Assembly: GCA_030433335.1 (NCBI GenBank)
Contig: JAUILL010000016.1
Coordinates: 1-64,000 of the forward strand
Direction: 5' to 3'
DNA from: Alphaproteobacteria bacterium
Lineage (GTDB): Bacteria > Pseudomonadota > Alphaproteobacteria > Rhodobacterales > Rhodobacteraceae
Length of the DNA: 64,000 bases
Positions 35,388 to 44,183 of this stretch are shown here, piece after piece. Both the position numbers and the translations under genes were made by a program. Numbering within the stretch: the stretch's first letter is position 1; the number at the start of each line of letters is the position of its first letter. The notes under the pieces were generated by a model. It worked only from the letters and a program-made list of their open reading frames with translations, had not been told where the DNA came from and searched no databases.

Positions 35388-36743
35388 ATGCGCCTGTCCC
35401 GCTATTTCCTGCCCGTGCTCAAGGAGACGCCTGCCGACGCACAGATCGTCAGCCACCGCCTGATGCTGCGCGCCGGTATGATCAAGCAAACCAGCGCCGG
35501 TATCTATTCCTGGCTGCCGCTGGGTTTCAAAGTCCTGCGCAAGATCGAAAACATCGTCCATGACGAGCAGATCAAGGCCGGCCACATCCCCATGCAGATG
35601 CCCACCCTGCAATCGGCGGACCTGTGGCGCGAGTCCGGTCGCTATGATGGCTACGGTCAGGAAATGCTGCGGATGAAGGACCGTCACGACCGTGACATGC
35701 TGTTCTCGCCCACCGCAGAAGAACTGTTCACCGACGTCTTCCGCAGCTACGTGCGCAGCTACAAAGACCTGCCGCTGACCCTCTATCAAATCCAGTGGAA
35801 GTTCCGCGACGAGGTCCGCCCCCGTTTCGGTGTGATGCGTGGCCGCGAATTCTACATGAAGGACGGCTATAACTTCGACCTGACCAAAGAGGACGCGCTG
35901 CACGCTTACAACCGTCACCTTGTCAGCTACCTGCGCACCTACGAGCGTATGGGCCTGCAGGCGATCCCGATGCGTGCCGATTCCGGCCCCATTGGCGGCG
36001 ATGACACCCACGAGTTCCTTGTTCTGGCAGACACCGGTGAATCCGAAGTCTTCTACGATGCCGAGATCACCGATCTGACCTTTGGCGACCGCGAGATCGA
36101 TTTCGCGGACAAAGAGCAGTGTCAGGCGGTTCTCGAAGAGTTCACCAGCCGCTACGCGCGTACGGACGAGACCCACGACGAAGCTGTCTACAACGAAATC
36201 CCCGAAGAGCGCCGCCGCGTTGCGCGCGGGATCGAAGTTGGCCAGATCTTCTACTTCGGCACAAAATATTCTGACGCCATGGGCGCGACCGTTCAGGACG
36301 CCGAAGGCAACAAGGTCCCCGTTCACATGGGCAGCCACGGCATCGGCGTCAGCCGCCTGCTTGGCGCGATCATCGAAGCGAGCCACGACGAAAACGGCAT
36401 CATCTGGCCCGAGGGCGTGACCCCGTTCCACGTCGGCATCGTGAACCTGAAACAAGGTGACGACGAAACAGACGCCGCATGCGAGAGCCTCTATGCCGAG
36501 CTGGTCGCTGCTGGTTTCGAGCCGCTGTACGACGACCGCAAGGAGCGCGCAGGTGCGAAATTCGCAACGATGGACCTGATCGGTCTGCCTTGGCGCATTA
36601 CCATCGGTCCGCGCGGTCTGAAAAACGGAGTGGTCGAACTGACCAGCCGCCGCACTGGCGAGAGCGAGGAACTGTCGCCCGCCGCGGCTGTAGAAAAGAT
36701 CAAAGAGATCTACGCGAAACATCCCGATCCCAAGGGCCTGTAA
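35388..36743 (+). CDS. proS: Prolyl-tRNA synthetase (short prokaryotic type)
   Basis: The 451-residue class II synthetase charges tRNA-Pro. Class II motifs are visible as [20 protein letters not shown] (motif 1 region), [25 protein letters not shown] (motif 2) and [16 protein letters not shown] (motif 3). It lacks the editing (INS) insertion between motifs 2 and 3, as is normal for alphaproteobacterial ProS, so misacylated Ala-tRNA-Pro must be handled by a free-standing editing protein. A strong terminator follows 22 bases after the stop. Confidence 0.95.
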   Translation: MRLSRYFLPVLKETPADAQIVSHRLMLRAGMIKQTSAGIYSWLPLGFKVLRKIENIVHDEQIKAGHIPMQMPTLQSADLWRESGRYDGYGQEMLRMKDRHDRDMLFSPTAEELFTDVFRSYVRSYKDLPLTLYQIQWKFRDEVRPRFGVMRGREFYMKDGYNFDLTKEDALHAYNRHLVSYLRTYERMGLQAIPMRADSGPIGGDDTHEFLVLADTGESEVFYDAEITDLTFGDREIDFADKEQCQAVLEEFTSRYARTDETHDEAVYNEIPEERRRVARGIEVGQIFYFGTKYSDAMGATVQDAEGNKVPVHMGSHGIGVSRLLGAIIEASHDENGIIWPEGVTPFHVGIVNLKQGDDETDAACESLYAELVAAGFEPLYDDRKERAGAKFATMDLIGLPWRITIGPRGLKNGVVELTSRRTGESEELSPAAAVEKIKEIYAKHPDPKGL

Positions 36744-36765
36744 GCCGCGTTATCGAATGCTTCCA

Positions 36766-36797
36766 AAGGCTCCGGTATTTCGCCGGAGCCTTTTTTG
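36766..36797 (+). terminator. Intrinsic terminator of proS
   Basis: AAAGGCTCCGG (36766-36776) pairs with CCGGAGCCTTT (36784-36794), followed by a total of six T residues. Confidence 0.92.
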
Positions 36798-36972
36798 ATT
36801 CCCAATTGATTCGCAGAGGCTCGGTTTCAGCCAGCCACCGCCGAACGCGTCGCAAAATTCCGCCAAATCGACCCCAAGAGCGCTGACAGTGGCTGTTTTG
36901 CATAATTCTCCGGTCGCTTTTCTGGATACGATCCGATATGGCTACGGGTCATATTTCAAGCGCGAACAGGTC

Positions 36973-37473
36973 ATGTTTTTAAGGGCTTTTGTGGTCAGTC
37001 TTGGTATTGTTTCGGGAGTTGGATTTTCGCAATTTCCCGAGTTTTCGCAACAATACCTCCAGCGGTTGGGCGGTGCAGTCGAAGAGCTGGCGACCGTGGT
37101 GCGCGACTTTGACCGTTCGGCGGCGACCTTTGGCATGTCCCGTCACAAAGCTCTCGACGAGATGAATGGCTCTCCGTTTTTGCAACGGCGGCAGGCGGAC
37201 CTGCGGCGCACGATCTCGCGATACGAAGAGTTGAACGAAGCCTATAGTGCCCTGCGATACGCTGGTCCCTTCACGCGGTTCTATGACCTGCATTTCATGT
37301 TTGACGAGAAGATCCTGGCGGGCACGTTGGAGGACTACCGCCTGGCGGTTCCGCTGACCATGGAGGGCGGCCTCTTTGCGGTCTTTGGTGCTCTGTTCGG
37401 GGCAAGTGCAGCATCGCTCATCAGCAAGCTGTTCCGACCTTGGCGGAAACGGAAGAAACCCACGGCGGCGTGA
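36973..37473 (+). CDS. DUF2937-family membrane protein
   Basis: The 166-residue protein has an N-terminal hydrophobic helix (MFLRAFVVSLGIVSGVGFSQ) followed by FPEFSQQYLQRLGGAVEEL, the conserved opening of the DUF2937 family. It ends with a second helix (EGGLFAVFGALFGASAASL) and a basic tail (KLFRPWRKRKK). The region between is predicted helical and faces the periplasm. Function is unknown. The start at 36973 aligns with the family; an upstream GTG at 36889 would add 28 unlikely residues. It precedes the Lol genes by 54 bp. Confidence 0.8.
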   Translation: MFLRAFVVSLGIVSGVGFSQFPEFSQQYLQRLGGAVEELATVVRDFDRSAATFGMSRHKALDEMNGSPFLQRRQADLRRTISRYEELNEAYSALRYAGPFTRFYDLHFMFDEKILAGTLEDYRLAVPLTMEGGLFAVFGALFGASAASLISKLFRPWRKRKKPTAA

Positions 37474-37527
37474 CTTGACCCGCGAGGCGCGATTTGCGCA
37501 TCTACGCGCGAACTGTCGAGGAACCTC

Positions 37528-38814
37528 ATGGCCCATACCACACCTCCCTTTGCTCCTTTTGAATTCATGATTGCGTGGCGGTACTTGCGCGCCAAACGCG
37601 CCGAAGGGGGCGTGAGTGTCATGACGTGGATCTCTTTGCTGGGGATCACTCTTGCGGTTTTTGCCTTGATTGCGACCTTGGCCGTGCGCTCCGGCTTCCG
37701 AGAGGAATTCGTGGACACAATTCTGGGGGCGAATGCGCATATCACGGTCTATCAGGACATGCAGGTCTCTGAGACCGGTGCAACCAGTCGCAAAATTGAG
37801 AACTACGTCGAGATGGCAGAACGCATTGCCGCTGTTCCGGGCGTTGCCCACGCGGCGCCCTTGGTAAAGGGGCAGGTGATGGCCAGTGCGCAGGGCCGGA
37901 ATGCCGGGGTCGAGGTCTTTGGTATCAGTGCGGACGACCTACAAGGCATCCCGCGTATCGCCAATCCCCAAGAAGCGATTGGCACATTGGAGCGGTTCGA
38001 AGAAGGCATCGCGATCGGTTCTGGAGTGGCGCGAGAGTTGGGGTTGTTTGTTGGGGATAAAGTGCAACTCATTTCGCCGAACGGCGTGAAAACCGCTTTT
38101 GGTACGAGCCCCCGTGTCAAAGCCTACGAGGTGGTCTACATCTTTACGGCCGGCCGGTATGACGTAGATCGTACGCGGGCCTATCTACCGTTTTCCGAAG
38201 CGCAGGCCTACTTCAATTCACCCGAAGCTGCAGACGAGATTGAGGTCATGCTCGACACGCCTTCTGACGTCGAGGCGATGGTCTTGCCGGTGTTCCAAGC
38301 GGCAGGGGACCGCGCAATGATCTGGACGTGGCGCGATGCCAGCGGCGCGTTCCTGAGAGCACTTGAGGTCGAGGACAACGTGATGTTCGTGATCCTCTCG
38401 ATCCTTGTGCTGATTGCCGCGATGAACATCACGAGTGGCTTGATTATGCTGGTGAAAAACAAAGGACGCGACATCGGCATTCTGCGAACCATGGGCCTGA
38501 CCGAAGGCGCGGTTCTGCGGGTGTTTTTCTTGTGTGGGGCCTTCACCGGTGTGCTGGGGACCATCGCTGGTGTGATCCTTGGATGTCTCTTTGCGATCTA
38601 CATCGACCCGATCTTCTCGCTCGTTAACTATGTTGCGGGCGGTGGGGTATGGGATCCTCAAATCCGCGGCCTTTATAACCTGCCGGCCAAGCTGGAACTG
38701 GCGGATGTGCTGAGCGCGGTGTTCCTGTCCTTGGGACTGAGTTTTGTGGTGACGATTTTCCCGGCCCGACGTGCGGCGCGGATGAACCCTGTGGAGGCGC
38801 TGCGCTATGAGTAA
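37528..38814 (+). CDS. LolC/LolE-type lipoprotein-releasing permease
   Basis: The 428-residue inner-membrane subunit of the Lol exporter extracts outer-membrane-bound lipoproteins and passes them to LolA. It has one N-terminal helix ([27 protein letters not shown]), a large periplasmic domain (about 55-270), and three C-terminal helices of the FtsX/MacB fold. It ends [10 protein letters not shown], typical of LolC/E. Only one permease gene is present, so the transporter may be a homodimer as in LolF-type systems. It overlaps lolD by eight bases. Confidence 0.92.
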   Translation: MAHTTPPFAPFEFMIAWRYLRAKRAEGGVSVMTWISLLGITLAVFALIATLAVRSGFREEFVDTILGANAHITVYQDMQVSETGATSRKIENYVEMAERIAAVPGVAHAAPLVKGQVMASAQGRNAGVEVFGISADDLQGIPRIANPQEAIGTLERFEEGIAIGSGVARELGLFVGDKVQLISPNGVKTAFGTSPRVKAYEVVYIFTAGRYDVDRTRAYLPFSEAQAYFNSPEAADEIEVMLDTPSDVEAMVLPVFQAAGDRAMIWTWRDASGAFLRALEVEDNVMFVILSILVLIAAMNITSGLIMLVKNKGRDIGILRTMGLTEGAVLRVFFLCGAFTGVLGTIAGVILGCLFAIYIDPIFSLVNYVAGGGVWDPQIRGLYNLPAKLELADVLSAVFLSLGLSFVVTIFPARRAARMNPVEALRYE

Positions 38815-39481
38815 GGCACTGGAACTGAGCGCGATCGAGAAGGTTTATAAGCGCGGCGAGCCGGGCGAGGTGGCCGTTCTGTGCGGGGCAGAATTGACGT
38901 TGGACGCAGGCGAGGTCGTGGCCTTGGTCGCGCCTTCGGGGGCTGGTAAATCGACGCTCTTGCACATTGCGGGGCTGCTGGACACGCCGGATGCGGGGCG
39001 GGTTGTCGTGGGCGGTCAGGACGTGACTGGTGCGGGCGATCGGCAGCGGACGCGGGTGCGGCGGGGGGATTTGGGGTTTGTGTACCAGTTCCACCATTTG
39101 CTGCCGGAATTTACTGCTATTGAGAATGTGGTGCTGCCGCAGTTGGCCAATGGGGTGAGTGCGCGGGACGCGCAAAAGCGGGCTGAGAAGCTGCTTGACC
39201 ACATGGGGCTGAGCGGGCGGATGACGCATCGTCCGGCGGCGCTTTCTGGCGGTGAGCAGCAGCGCGTTGCGATCGCTCGGGCGCTGGCGAATGAGCCCAA
39301 GGTTTTGTTGGCGGACGAGCCGACGGGGAACCTTGATCCCGGGACCAGTGAGCGGGTTTTCAACGCGCTGATGGACTTGGTGCGCGAGACCGGATTGGCG
39401 GCGCTGATTGCCACGCATAACCCTGAATTGGCTGGGAAAATGGACCGCACCGTGACCTTGGAGAACGGGGTGCTGCGCTGA
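38807..39481 (+). CDS. lolD: Lipoprotein-releasing ABC transporter ATPase
   Basis: The 224-residue cytosolic ATPase has Walker [10 protein letters not shown] (about 45-53), Q-loop [18 protein letters not shown], the ABC signature [15 protein letters not shown] and Walker [13 protein letters not shown]. The [14 protein letters not shown] segment is diagnostic for LolD among MacB-like ATPases. It starts eight bases before the permease stop. No lolA gene follows; a 606-bp gene-poor gap does. Confidence 0.95.
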   Translation: MSKALELSAIEKVYKRGEPGEVAVLCGAELTLDAGEVVALVAPSGAGKSTLLHIAGLLDTPDAGRVVVGGQDVTGAGDRQRTRVRRGDLGFVYQFHHLLPEFTAIENVVLPQLANGVSARDAQKRAEKLLDHMGLSGRMTHRPAALSGGEQQRVAIARALANEPKVLLADEPTGNLDPGTSERVFNALMDLVRETGLAALIATHNPELAGKMDRTVTLENGVLR

Positions 39482-39682
39482 GGGCGTAGGTATCCGAGCG
39501 GGTAGGGGTATCGTCCAAAGAGATCGCCGATTGGCCCTTCGGGCATGTGGTGGCGGGGCAGGGGCGTTGGTATCAATGGTCCTAGGAAAAGCGCCGCTAC
39601 GCCACTTAATCTATCCCGGTAGTGGTACAGGCGTTTGACTCGCGAAACTTGTTAGGTTTCGCCTCCAGAACTCGAACTTTCG

Positions 39683-39711
39683 CCCAGGGCTTTTGCTCTG
39701 GGTATTTTTTT
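39683..39711 (+). terminator. Intrinsic terminator 200 bases after lolD
   Basis: CCCAGGGC (39683-39690) pairs with GCTCTGGG (39695-39702), with one G-U pair, followed by TATTTTTTT. It ends either a long lolD 3' UTR or a separate small RNA. Confidence 0.78.
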
Positions 39712-39934
39712 GCCCGATTGCAAATTCTTCGAGTGTTAACGGGGTGCGCTGCGGAAATGTCTGGTCTGTCTGACGTATGGTTTAAGTATGGCTCGCGTCA
39801 TGACGTTGGGTCTGGCACTGGCTGGGCGGGCGTGAATTTGCGGATGGTTAAGGACTTGGGTCAGACGGGCCTTTGGGCTGGGGGCGCCCCTTGCGATCCG
39901 GTGCCGGTGGGCTGATTGGCTGGCGTCGGGATTT

Positions 39935-39956
39935 GAGTATTTTTGGCAAAAAGAAG
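39935..39956 (+). repeat. Dispersed GAGTATTT motif, copy 3
   Basis: GAGTATTTTTGGCAAAAAG and onward, in open intergenic sequence 120 bases before copy 4. See the finding on this family. Confidence 0.6.
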
Positions 39957-40055
39957 CCTTGGGCCTTGGGCGCTGGGGAGGGGCCGTGATCTGTGGGCCG
40001 ATCGGGACTGGAGAGGTGTCTTGGGCGCGGTGCGGCTTTGGGCTGGGTGCCGCTT

Positions 40056-40078
40056 GAGTATTTTTACAAAGCAGAAAG
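40056..40078 (+). repeat. Dispersed GAGTATTT motif, copy 4
   Basis: GAGTATTTTTACAAAGCAG and onward, ten bases from the 3' end of the convergent HTH gene. All 23 bases are identical to the minus-strand copy at 62584-62606. Confidence 0.65.
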
Positions 40079-40087
40079 GGTGGGGCC

Positions 40088-40411
40088 TTAGCGCTTGGTC
40101 GTCTGCCTTGCGGCGATGAGGCCGCGGAGTTGGGCTTTGACCATTTTGGCTTCTGCTTCGGTGAGCTGGACGATGAGGTCGGAGAGTTCCTTTGCTTCGT
40201 CAGGTTCTGTTGTGGCCATGAACGCGTTCAAGGATTTGCCGAAGTAGTTCGCGATGCTGATCCCGTTTTCGACTGTGGTTGAGGCGTTCTCTCGGGACTT
40301 TAGTTTGTTGATGACATCGCGAGAAACGCTCGTGTGCCGCGAGAGATCGCTGATTTGGCACTGTGTCTTTTCGAGGTGTGCAATCAGCGCTTTGCGAATT
40401 GTTTTGGGCAT
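40088..40411 (-). CDS. Small HTH DNA-binding protein (Cro/C1-like)
   Basis: The 107-residue protein has an N-terminal helix-turn-helix (about 5-60, LEKTQCQISDLSRHTSVSRDVINKLKSR), a pattern seen in phage-type repressors. A short helical C-terminus rich in Glu/Lys follows (ELSDLIVQLTEAEAKMVKAQLRGLI), probably for dimerisation. ATG at 40411 matches the start of such repressors; upstream extension into the hairpin region gives an implausible Arg/Pro-rich peptide. It has a long structured leader and nearby palindromes, suggesting autoregulation. It is probably horizontally acquired. Confidence 0.75.
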   Translation of the reverse strand: MPKTIRKALIAHLEKTQCQISDLSRHTSVSRDVINKLKSRENASTTVENGISIANYFGKSLNAFMATTEPDEAKELSDLIVQLTEAEAKMVKAQLRGLIAARQTTKR

Positions 40412-40456
40412 TTGAATTGAGCCTTCGGTTGGCGGTGGTCTGAAAGGTCTGCTCCT

Positions 40457-40518
40457 GCGTTCGGGCTTGCCCGAACGCTGCGCCCGACCCGCCCCCCAGG
40501 GCGGGCGCATTTGCGCCC
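40457..40518 (-). promoter_or_regulatory. Three tandem hairpins in the leader of the small HTH gene
   Basis: Stems are GCGTTCGGG/CCCGAACGC (40457-40478), CCCGCCC/GGGCGGG (40488-40505) and GGGCGCA/TGCGCCC (40503-40518). The last two share three bases and so compete. They lie 46-107 bases upstream of the start codon, within the expected 5' leader. Confidence 0.45.
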
Positions 40519-40579
40519 TCCCTCGGGTCCGGGCGCTGATAGTTCGTTTATAGGGTATTTGAAGTTGCCGTGGGGATTT

Positions 40580-40623
40580 GGAAAGAATTTCCGACGGCTC
40601 ATTTTGGGGAATTTAAAATTTCC
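40580..40623. promoter_or_regulatory. Two GGAA...TTCC palindromes near the HTH gene promoter
   Basis: GGAAAGAATTTCC (40580-40592) and GGAATTTAAAATTTCC (40608-40623) are related inverted repeats about 28 bases apart. A minus-strand CTATAA-like -10 (about 40549-40554) lies just downstream of the first, so they are well placed as operators. The second overlaps the stop codon of the upstream membrane-protein gene. Confidence 0.4.
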
Positions 40624-41029
40624 AACCGCCTGCGAAGCCAATAACTGTGGCAAGACACAGAATGATGGCTCCAAGCAATGGCAAAAGAACTTTCATAGAA
40701 TGACGGTCTCGTGCTTTCGCGTCTTGTATTTCTTCGGGAGACAGTGCGATCTCGGGGCTCTCATTACGCTCGTCTTCGAACGTAAAACCCCGCTTCTTTA
40801 GTACTCGTCTGCGACAGGATTCGAAAAGCAACACGCTTAGATGCACTATTAGTAGAGGTAAGAACAGTGCGTTGGACGACGTGCCGAAATGTCCTCCTGT
40901 CAATTCGTAATAGATGCGTGTTTCGGTGAAGCCGTAAATGAATGCTGCACTCGCTACCAAAATATAGAGTATGTAAATAGCGCCATATTTCTTGGACGTG
41001 AGAATGTAATAGTTTTTGACGTCAGACAT
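40613..41029 (-). CDS. Small membrane protein of unknown function
   Basis: The 138-residue protein has three predicted membrane helices (about 14-35 YGAIYILYILVASAAFIYGF, about 48-65 NALFLPLLIVHLSVLLF, and a C-terminal LLPLLGAIILCLATVIGFAGGW). A charged cytosolic loop lies between (ESCRRRVLKKRGFTFEDERNE). No family is recognised. The start at 41029 lies inside the last codons of parE and is preceded by GAGGA, so it is coupled to parE translation. The sequence is visibly richer in A/T than parE, suggesting later acquisition. Confidence 0.7.
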   Translation of the reverse strand: MSDVKNYYILTSKKYGAIYILYILVASAAFIYGFTETRIYYELTGGHFGTSSNALFLPLLIVHLSVLLFESCRRRVLKKRGFTFEDERNESPEIALSPEEIQDAKARDRHSMKVLLPLLGAIILCLATVIGFAGGWKF

Positions 41030-42980
41030 CCACATCCTCGACGAACTTCGCGTTCTCTTGGATGTATTCAAAGCGCAATTCCGGCTTTTTGCCCATGAGG
41101 CGTTCGACGAGGTCTCCGGTTTCGCCGGGTAGGTCTTCGTCGATGGACACGCGGATGAGCTGCCGTGTGGCGGGGTTCATGGTGGTGTCCTTGAGGTCTT
41201 TGGCGTCCATCTCGCCGAGACCTTTGAAGCGGCTGACGTCGATCTTGCCGCGGCCGCCGAGGCCTTTCTTCAGCCACATGTCGCGCTCTGCCTCGTCCTG
41301 ACAGTAGACGCGTTTTGCGCCTTGGGTCAGGCGGTAGAGGGGCGGGCAGGCCAGATAGAGGTGGCCGTGGTCGATCATCGGGCGCATCTGGGTGAAGAAG
41401 AAGGTCATCAGGAGGGCGGCGATGTGCGCGCCGTCCACGTCCGCATCGGTCATGATGATGACTTTGTCGTAGCGCAGGTCGTCCACGCGGAAGCGCGAGC
41501 CGAGGCCGACGCCGAGGGCTTGGGCCAGATCGTTGATTTCCTGGTTGGAGCCGAGTTTGGAGCTGGCGGCGCCAAGGACGTTCAGGATTTTACCGCGCAG
41601 GGGCAGGAGGGCTTGGGTCTTGCGGTCGCGGGCCATTTTGGCCGAGCCGCCTGCCGAGTCGCCCTCGACCAGAAAGAGTTCGGTGCCGTCGCGGTTGGAG
41701 GCGGAGCAGTCCACCAGCTTGCCGGGAAGGCGGAGTTTCTTGGTCGCGGTTTTGCGGGCGGTTTCCTTTTCCTGACGGCGGCGGAGGCGTTCTTCGGCGC
41801 GCAGGACGAGGTAGTCGAGGATGGCGCCCGCGGATTTGGTGTCGTTGGCGAGCCAATTGTCAAAGTGGTCGCGGACCGAGTTTTCCACCCATTTGGCGGC
41901 CTCTTCGGTGGAGAGGCGGTCCTTGGTCTGGCCGACGAAAGAGGGTTCGCGGATGAAGATCGACAGGAGGGCGCAGCCGCCTGTGGTCAGATCCTCGCGG
42001 GTGATTTGGGCGGCCTTTTTGTTGGAGACCAGTTCGCCGTAGGCGCGGATGCCCTTGAGGATCGCGGCCCAGAAGCCGGATTCGTGGGTGCCGCCTTCGG
42101 GGGTGGGAACGGTGTTTGTGTAGGACTGGATGAAGCCGTCGCGGCTGGGGGTCCAGTTGATCGCCCATTCCACCGAGCCAGGGACGTTGAATTTGTCCTC
42201 GAAGCTGACTTTGCCCGCGAAGGGGCGGTCGGCGTAGGTGGAGGCGTCTTTGAGCGTTTCGTTCAGAAAGTCCGAGAGTCCGTTCGGGAAGTGGAAGGTC
42301 GCCTCGGTCGGGGTGGCGCCGTCGTCGATGGCGGATTTCCAGCGGATTTCCACGCCCGAGAACAGATAGGCCTTGGACTGGACCATCTTGTAGAGGCGGG
42401 CAGGTTTGAGTTTGAGCGAGCCAAAGATTTCGGGGTCCGCGTGGAAGGTCACGGTGGTGCCGCGGCGGTTGGGGGCGGCGCCGATTTTTTCCACGGGGCC
42501 TTGGGGGATGCCGCGGGAGAAACGCTGTTCAAAGAGCTCTTTGTTTTTCGCAACCTGCACGACCATCGAATCAGAGAGGGCGTTCACGACCGAGGAGCCG
42601 ACGCCGTTCAGACCGCCTGAGGTCGAGTAGGCCTTGTTCGAGAATTTGCCGCCTGCGTGGAGGGTGCAGAGGATCACCTCGAGCGCGGATTTGCCCGGGA
42701 ATTTGGGGTGGGGGTCGATCGGGATGCCGCGGCCGTTGTCGCGGACCGAGATCGAGTAATCCTCGTGCAGGTCCACTTCGATGCGGTTGGCGTGGCCGGC
42801 CACCGCTTCGTCCATGGAGTTGTCGAGGATTTCAGCCACCATGTGGTGCAGGGCGCGTTCGTCCGTGCCGCCGATATACATGCCGGGGCGTTTGCGCACG
42901 GGCTCCAGACCTTCGAGCACCTCGATCGAGGAGGCGTCATAGGTTTCCGCTTCGGTCCCTTTGAGAAGATCGTCGGCCAT
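41022..42980 (-). CDS. parE: DNA topoisomerase IV subunit B
   Basis: The 652-residue GHKL-type ATPase subunit works with ParC to separate daughter chromosomes. The ATPase domain contains EILDNSMDEAVAGHANRIEV and DNGRGIPIDPHPKFPGKSALEVILCTLHAGGKF. The Toprim domain contains LFLVEGDSAGGSAKMARDR and VIIMTDADVDGAHI. The C-terminus holds the conserved FKGLGEMDAKDL. Length is that of ParE rather than the longer GyrB. Its final codons overlap the start of the small membrane-protein gene. Confidence 0.93.
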   Translation of the reverse strand: MADDLLKGTEAETYDASSIEVLEGLEPVRKRPGMYIGGTDERALHHMVAEILDNSMDEAVAGHANRIEVDLHEDYSISVRDNGRGIPIDPHPKFPGKSALEVILCTLHAGGKFSNKAYSTSGGLNGVGSSVVNALSDSMVVQVAKNKELFEQRFSRGIPQGPVEKIGAAPNRRGTTVTFHADPEIFGSLKLKPARLYKMVQSKAYLFSGVEIRWKSAIDDGATPTEATFHFPNGLSDFLNETLKDASTYADRPFAGKVSFEDKFNVPGSVEWAINWTPSRDGFIQSYTNTVPTPEGGTHESGFWAAILKGIRAYGELVSNKKAAQITREDLTTGGCALLSIFIREPSFVGQTKDRLSTEEAAKWVENSVRDHFDNWLANDTKSAGAILDYLVLRAEERLRRRQEKETARKTATKKLRLPGKLVDCSASNRDGTELFLVEGDSAGGSAKMARDRKTQALLPLRGKILNVLGAASSKLGSNQEINDLAQALGVGLGSRFRVDDLRYDKVIIMTDADVDGAHIAALLMTFFFTQMRPMIDHGHLYLACPPLYRLTQGAKRVYCQDEAERDMWLKKGLGGRGKIDVSRFKGLGEMDAKDLKDTTMNPATRQLIRVSIDEDLPGETGDLVERLMGKKPELRFEYIQENAKFVEDVDV

Positions 42981-43097
42981 GCTGCTCGCTTTCTTTGGTA
43001 GCTTTGGGCGCTAGAGATACAGCACCTTGTGGGGGTGCTGCAAGCGGAGGGCGCACGGGGAAATGGATAGGGCACACAGGCTGACGCGTGGTGCAGT

Positions 43098-43120
43098 GAG
43101 TATTTAGGCAAAGCAGAAAG
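43098..43120 (+). repeat. Dispersed GAGTATTT motif, copy 5
   Basis: GAGTATTTAGGCAAAGCAG and onward. Unlike the others it lies between two divergent genes (parE and a small secreted-protein gene), so a purely 3'-end role does not explain it. Confidence 0.55.
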
Positions 43121-43213
43121 AATGAGGCAGCGTGGGGATGGCCAGCGTGGACAGGGGGCCGGAAAGGGCACAGAGTGCAGCTATAGGTTGCGCTGAAGTC
43201 CGGAGGGGTCCTG

Positions 43214-43558
43214 ATGAAGTTCCTGATCGCATTTTGCTGTGTTCTGTTCTGGGCTCTCGGTGCCTCTGCCCAAGGGTGTCACGAGATCAAGTTTGCCCGT
43301 GGCGCGTCCTCTGGTGAGGTGAGCGGGCAGGTGTCCGAAACGGAGTCGCTGTGTTTTACCTTTGGTTCCGGCGCGGGGCAGACCGCGCGGATCGAGATTT
43401 TTGGCAGCGAGAATGCGTGCTTTGTGGTCGACGGGATCGTCGATTGTACGGATGACTTCACCTTTACCACGCAGCGGCGGATCTATCAGATCTATGTCTA
43501 TCAGTTGTTTCGATCGCTGGGTGTCGAGCAGTTTCGCCTGCGGTTGACGATTTACTAG
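43214..43558 (+). CDS. Small secreted protein of unknown function
   Basis: The 114-residue protein has a clear signal peptide (MKFLIAFCCVLFWALGASA, cleaved before QG). The mature region has four Cys (GCHEIKF, LCFTFG, NACFVVDGIVDC) and a beta-strand pattern (TFTTQRRIYQIYVYQLFRS). It would be a disulfide-bonded periplasmic or exported protein. No family is recognised. CGGAGG lies upstream of the ATG. It converges with the small EamA-like gene, leaving three bases between stops. Confidence 0.75.
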   Translation: MKFLIAFCCVLFWALGASAQGCHEIKFARGASSGEVSGQVSETESLCFTFGSGAGQTARIEIFGSENACFVVDGIVDCTDDFTFTTQRRIYQIYVYQLFRSLGVEQFRLRLTIY

Positions 43559-43561
43559 GAG

Positions 43562-43897
43562 TCACACGGCGCGGGCCATGACGAGCACCGCACCTATAGC
43601 GAGGCTGATGCCGATGACATCGCGGTGGGCGATTTTTTCCTGAAAGAAGACGTGGCCGAGGGCAGTCAGGGCCAGAAGGGTAAAGATCGAGGCCGCGACG
43701 CCCACTTGGGCGAGGCTGATGAAGCGCATGGAAGCGAACCACAAGGCGGCGGAGGCGGCGTAGAGCCCGACGCCGAAGAGCACTTTGCCAGAGAAGAGGC
43801 TGTCGCCCGCTTCGACGGCAACTTTGAAATAGTAATCGCCAGCGATGATGACGCATGTCGCCATCGCGCAGAGGAAGTATCCCCAAAACACGGTCAT
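43562..43897 (-). CDS. Four-helix DMT/EamA-half transporter
   Basis: The 111-residue membrane protein has four predicted helices (MTVFWGYFLCAMATCVIIAG, LFGVGLYAASAALWFASM, VGVAASIFTLLALTALGHVFF, DVIGISLAIGAVLVMA). The size is that of small multidrug-resistance or ArnE/ArnF-type proteins, which work as dimers. The loop GHVFFQEKI resembles the end of an EamA repeat. The catalytic Glu of EmrE is not at its usual place in helix 1, so a lipid-carrier or metabolite role is more likely than drug efflux. Start ATG is at 43897. Confidence 0.75.
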   Translation of the reverse strand: MTVFWGYFLCAMATCVIIAGDYYFKVAVEAGDSLFSGKVLFGVGLYAASAALWFASMRFISLAQVGVAASIFTLLALTALGHVFFQEKIAHRDVIGISLAIGAVLVMARAV

Positions 43898-44146
43898 TGG
43901 ATTGCCTGAAATTGCTTGTGAATGTCTGGAAACAGTAGCACGGCGGCCCAATGGACCTGTCATGCAAAGTGACGGTGGTCGGGAATACATGACCCTGTAG
44001 CTCACAATTCTGAAGAGTGGTTCCGGCGGTTTCCGCAAATGGTTGTATGTGTGGACTGTTTTTCCAACCGATGCGTTTCCGCATGCACGAAAATGCGGGA
44101 AATGCCTGTGCGATTTGACCCATCTCAAGGCCGTTTCCCGCGGGTG

Positions 44147-44164
44147 TTGTCATATTTCTGTCGT
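44147..44164 (+). promoter_or_regulatory. Pho-box-like sequence upstream of ppk2
   Basis: TTGTCATATTTCTGTCGT matches the 18-bp Pho-box consensus CTGTCATAWAWCTGTCAY at 15 positions. It ends 19 bases before the ppk2 ATG, unusually close for an activating site. It could repress, or the true start could be further downstream. Confidence 0.35.
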
Positions 44165-44183
44165 GTTGAAAAAGGAGCGCAGG

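Larger units (their letters stand above)
39482..40087. other. 606-bp gap: terminator-ended transcript region and two GAGTATTT copies
   Basis: No credible protein gene is visible; an open frame at 39622-39915 has no ribosome site and atypical composition. Visible items are the hairpin GCGAAAC/GTTTCGC near 39643-39661, a terminator at 39683-39711, and two GAGTATTTTT motifs at 39935 and 40056. The stretch between about 39890 and 40055 is strikingly G-rich on the plus strand. Confidence 0.45.

Noticed and set aside
39560..39680. tRNA-like look of the lolD downstream region
   Set aside because: GGTAGT and GAACTCGAAC recall D and T arms, but no acceptor stem, anticodon stem or T-arm consensus can be drawn in order on either strand.
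39622..39915. 97-codon open frame after lolD
   Set aside because: No ribosome site; it passes through the terminator hairpin at 39683-39711 and gives a sequence without recognisable structure.
40088..41029. Prophage remnant
   Set aside because: Only a small HTH protein looks phage-like; no integrase, structural genes or attachment repeats are seen.
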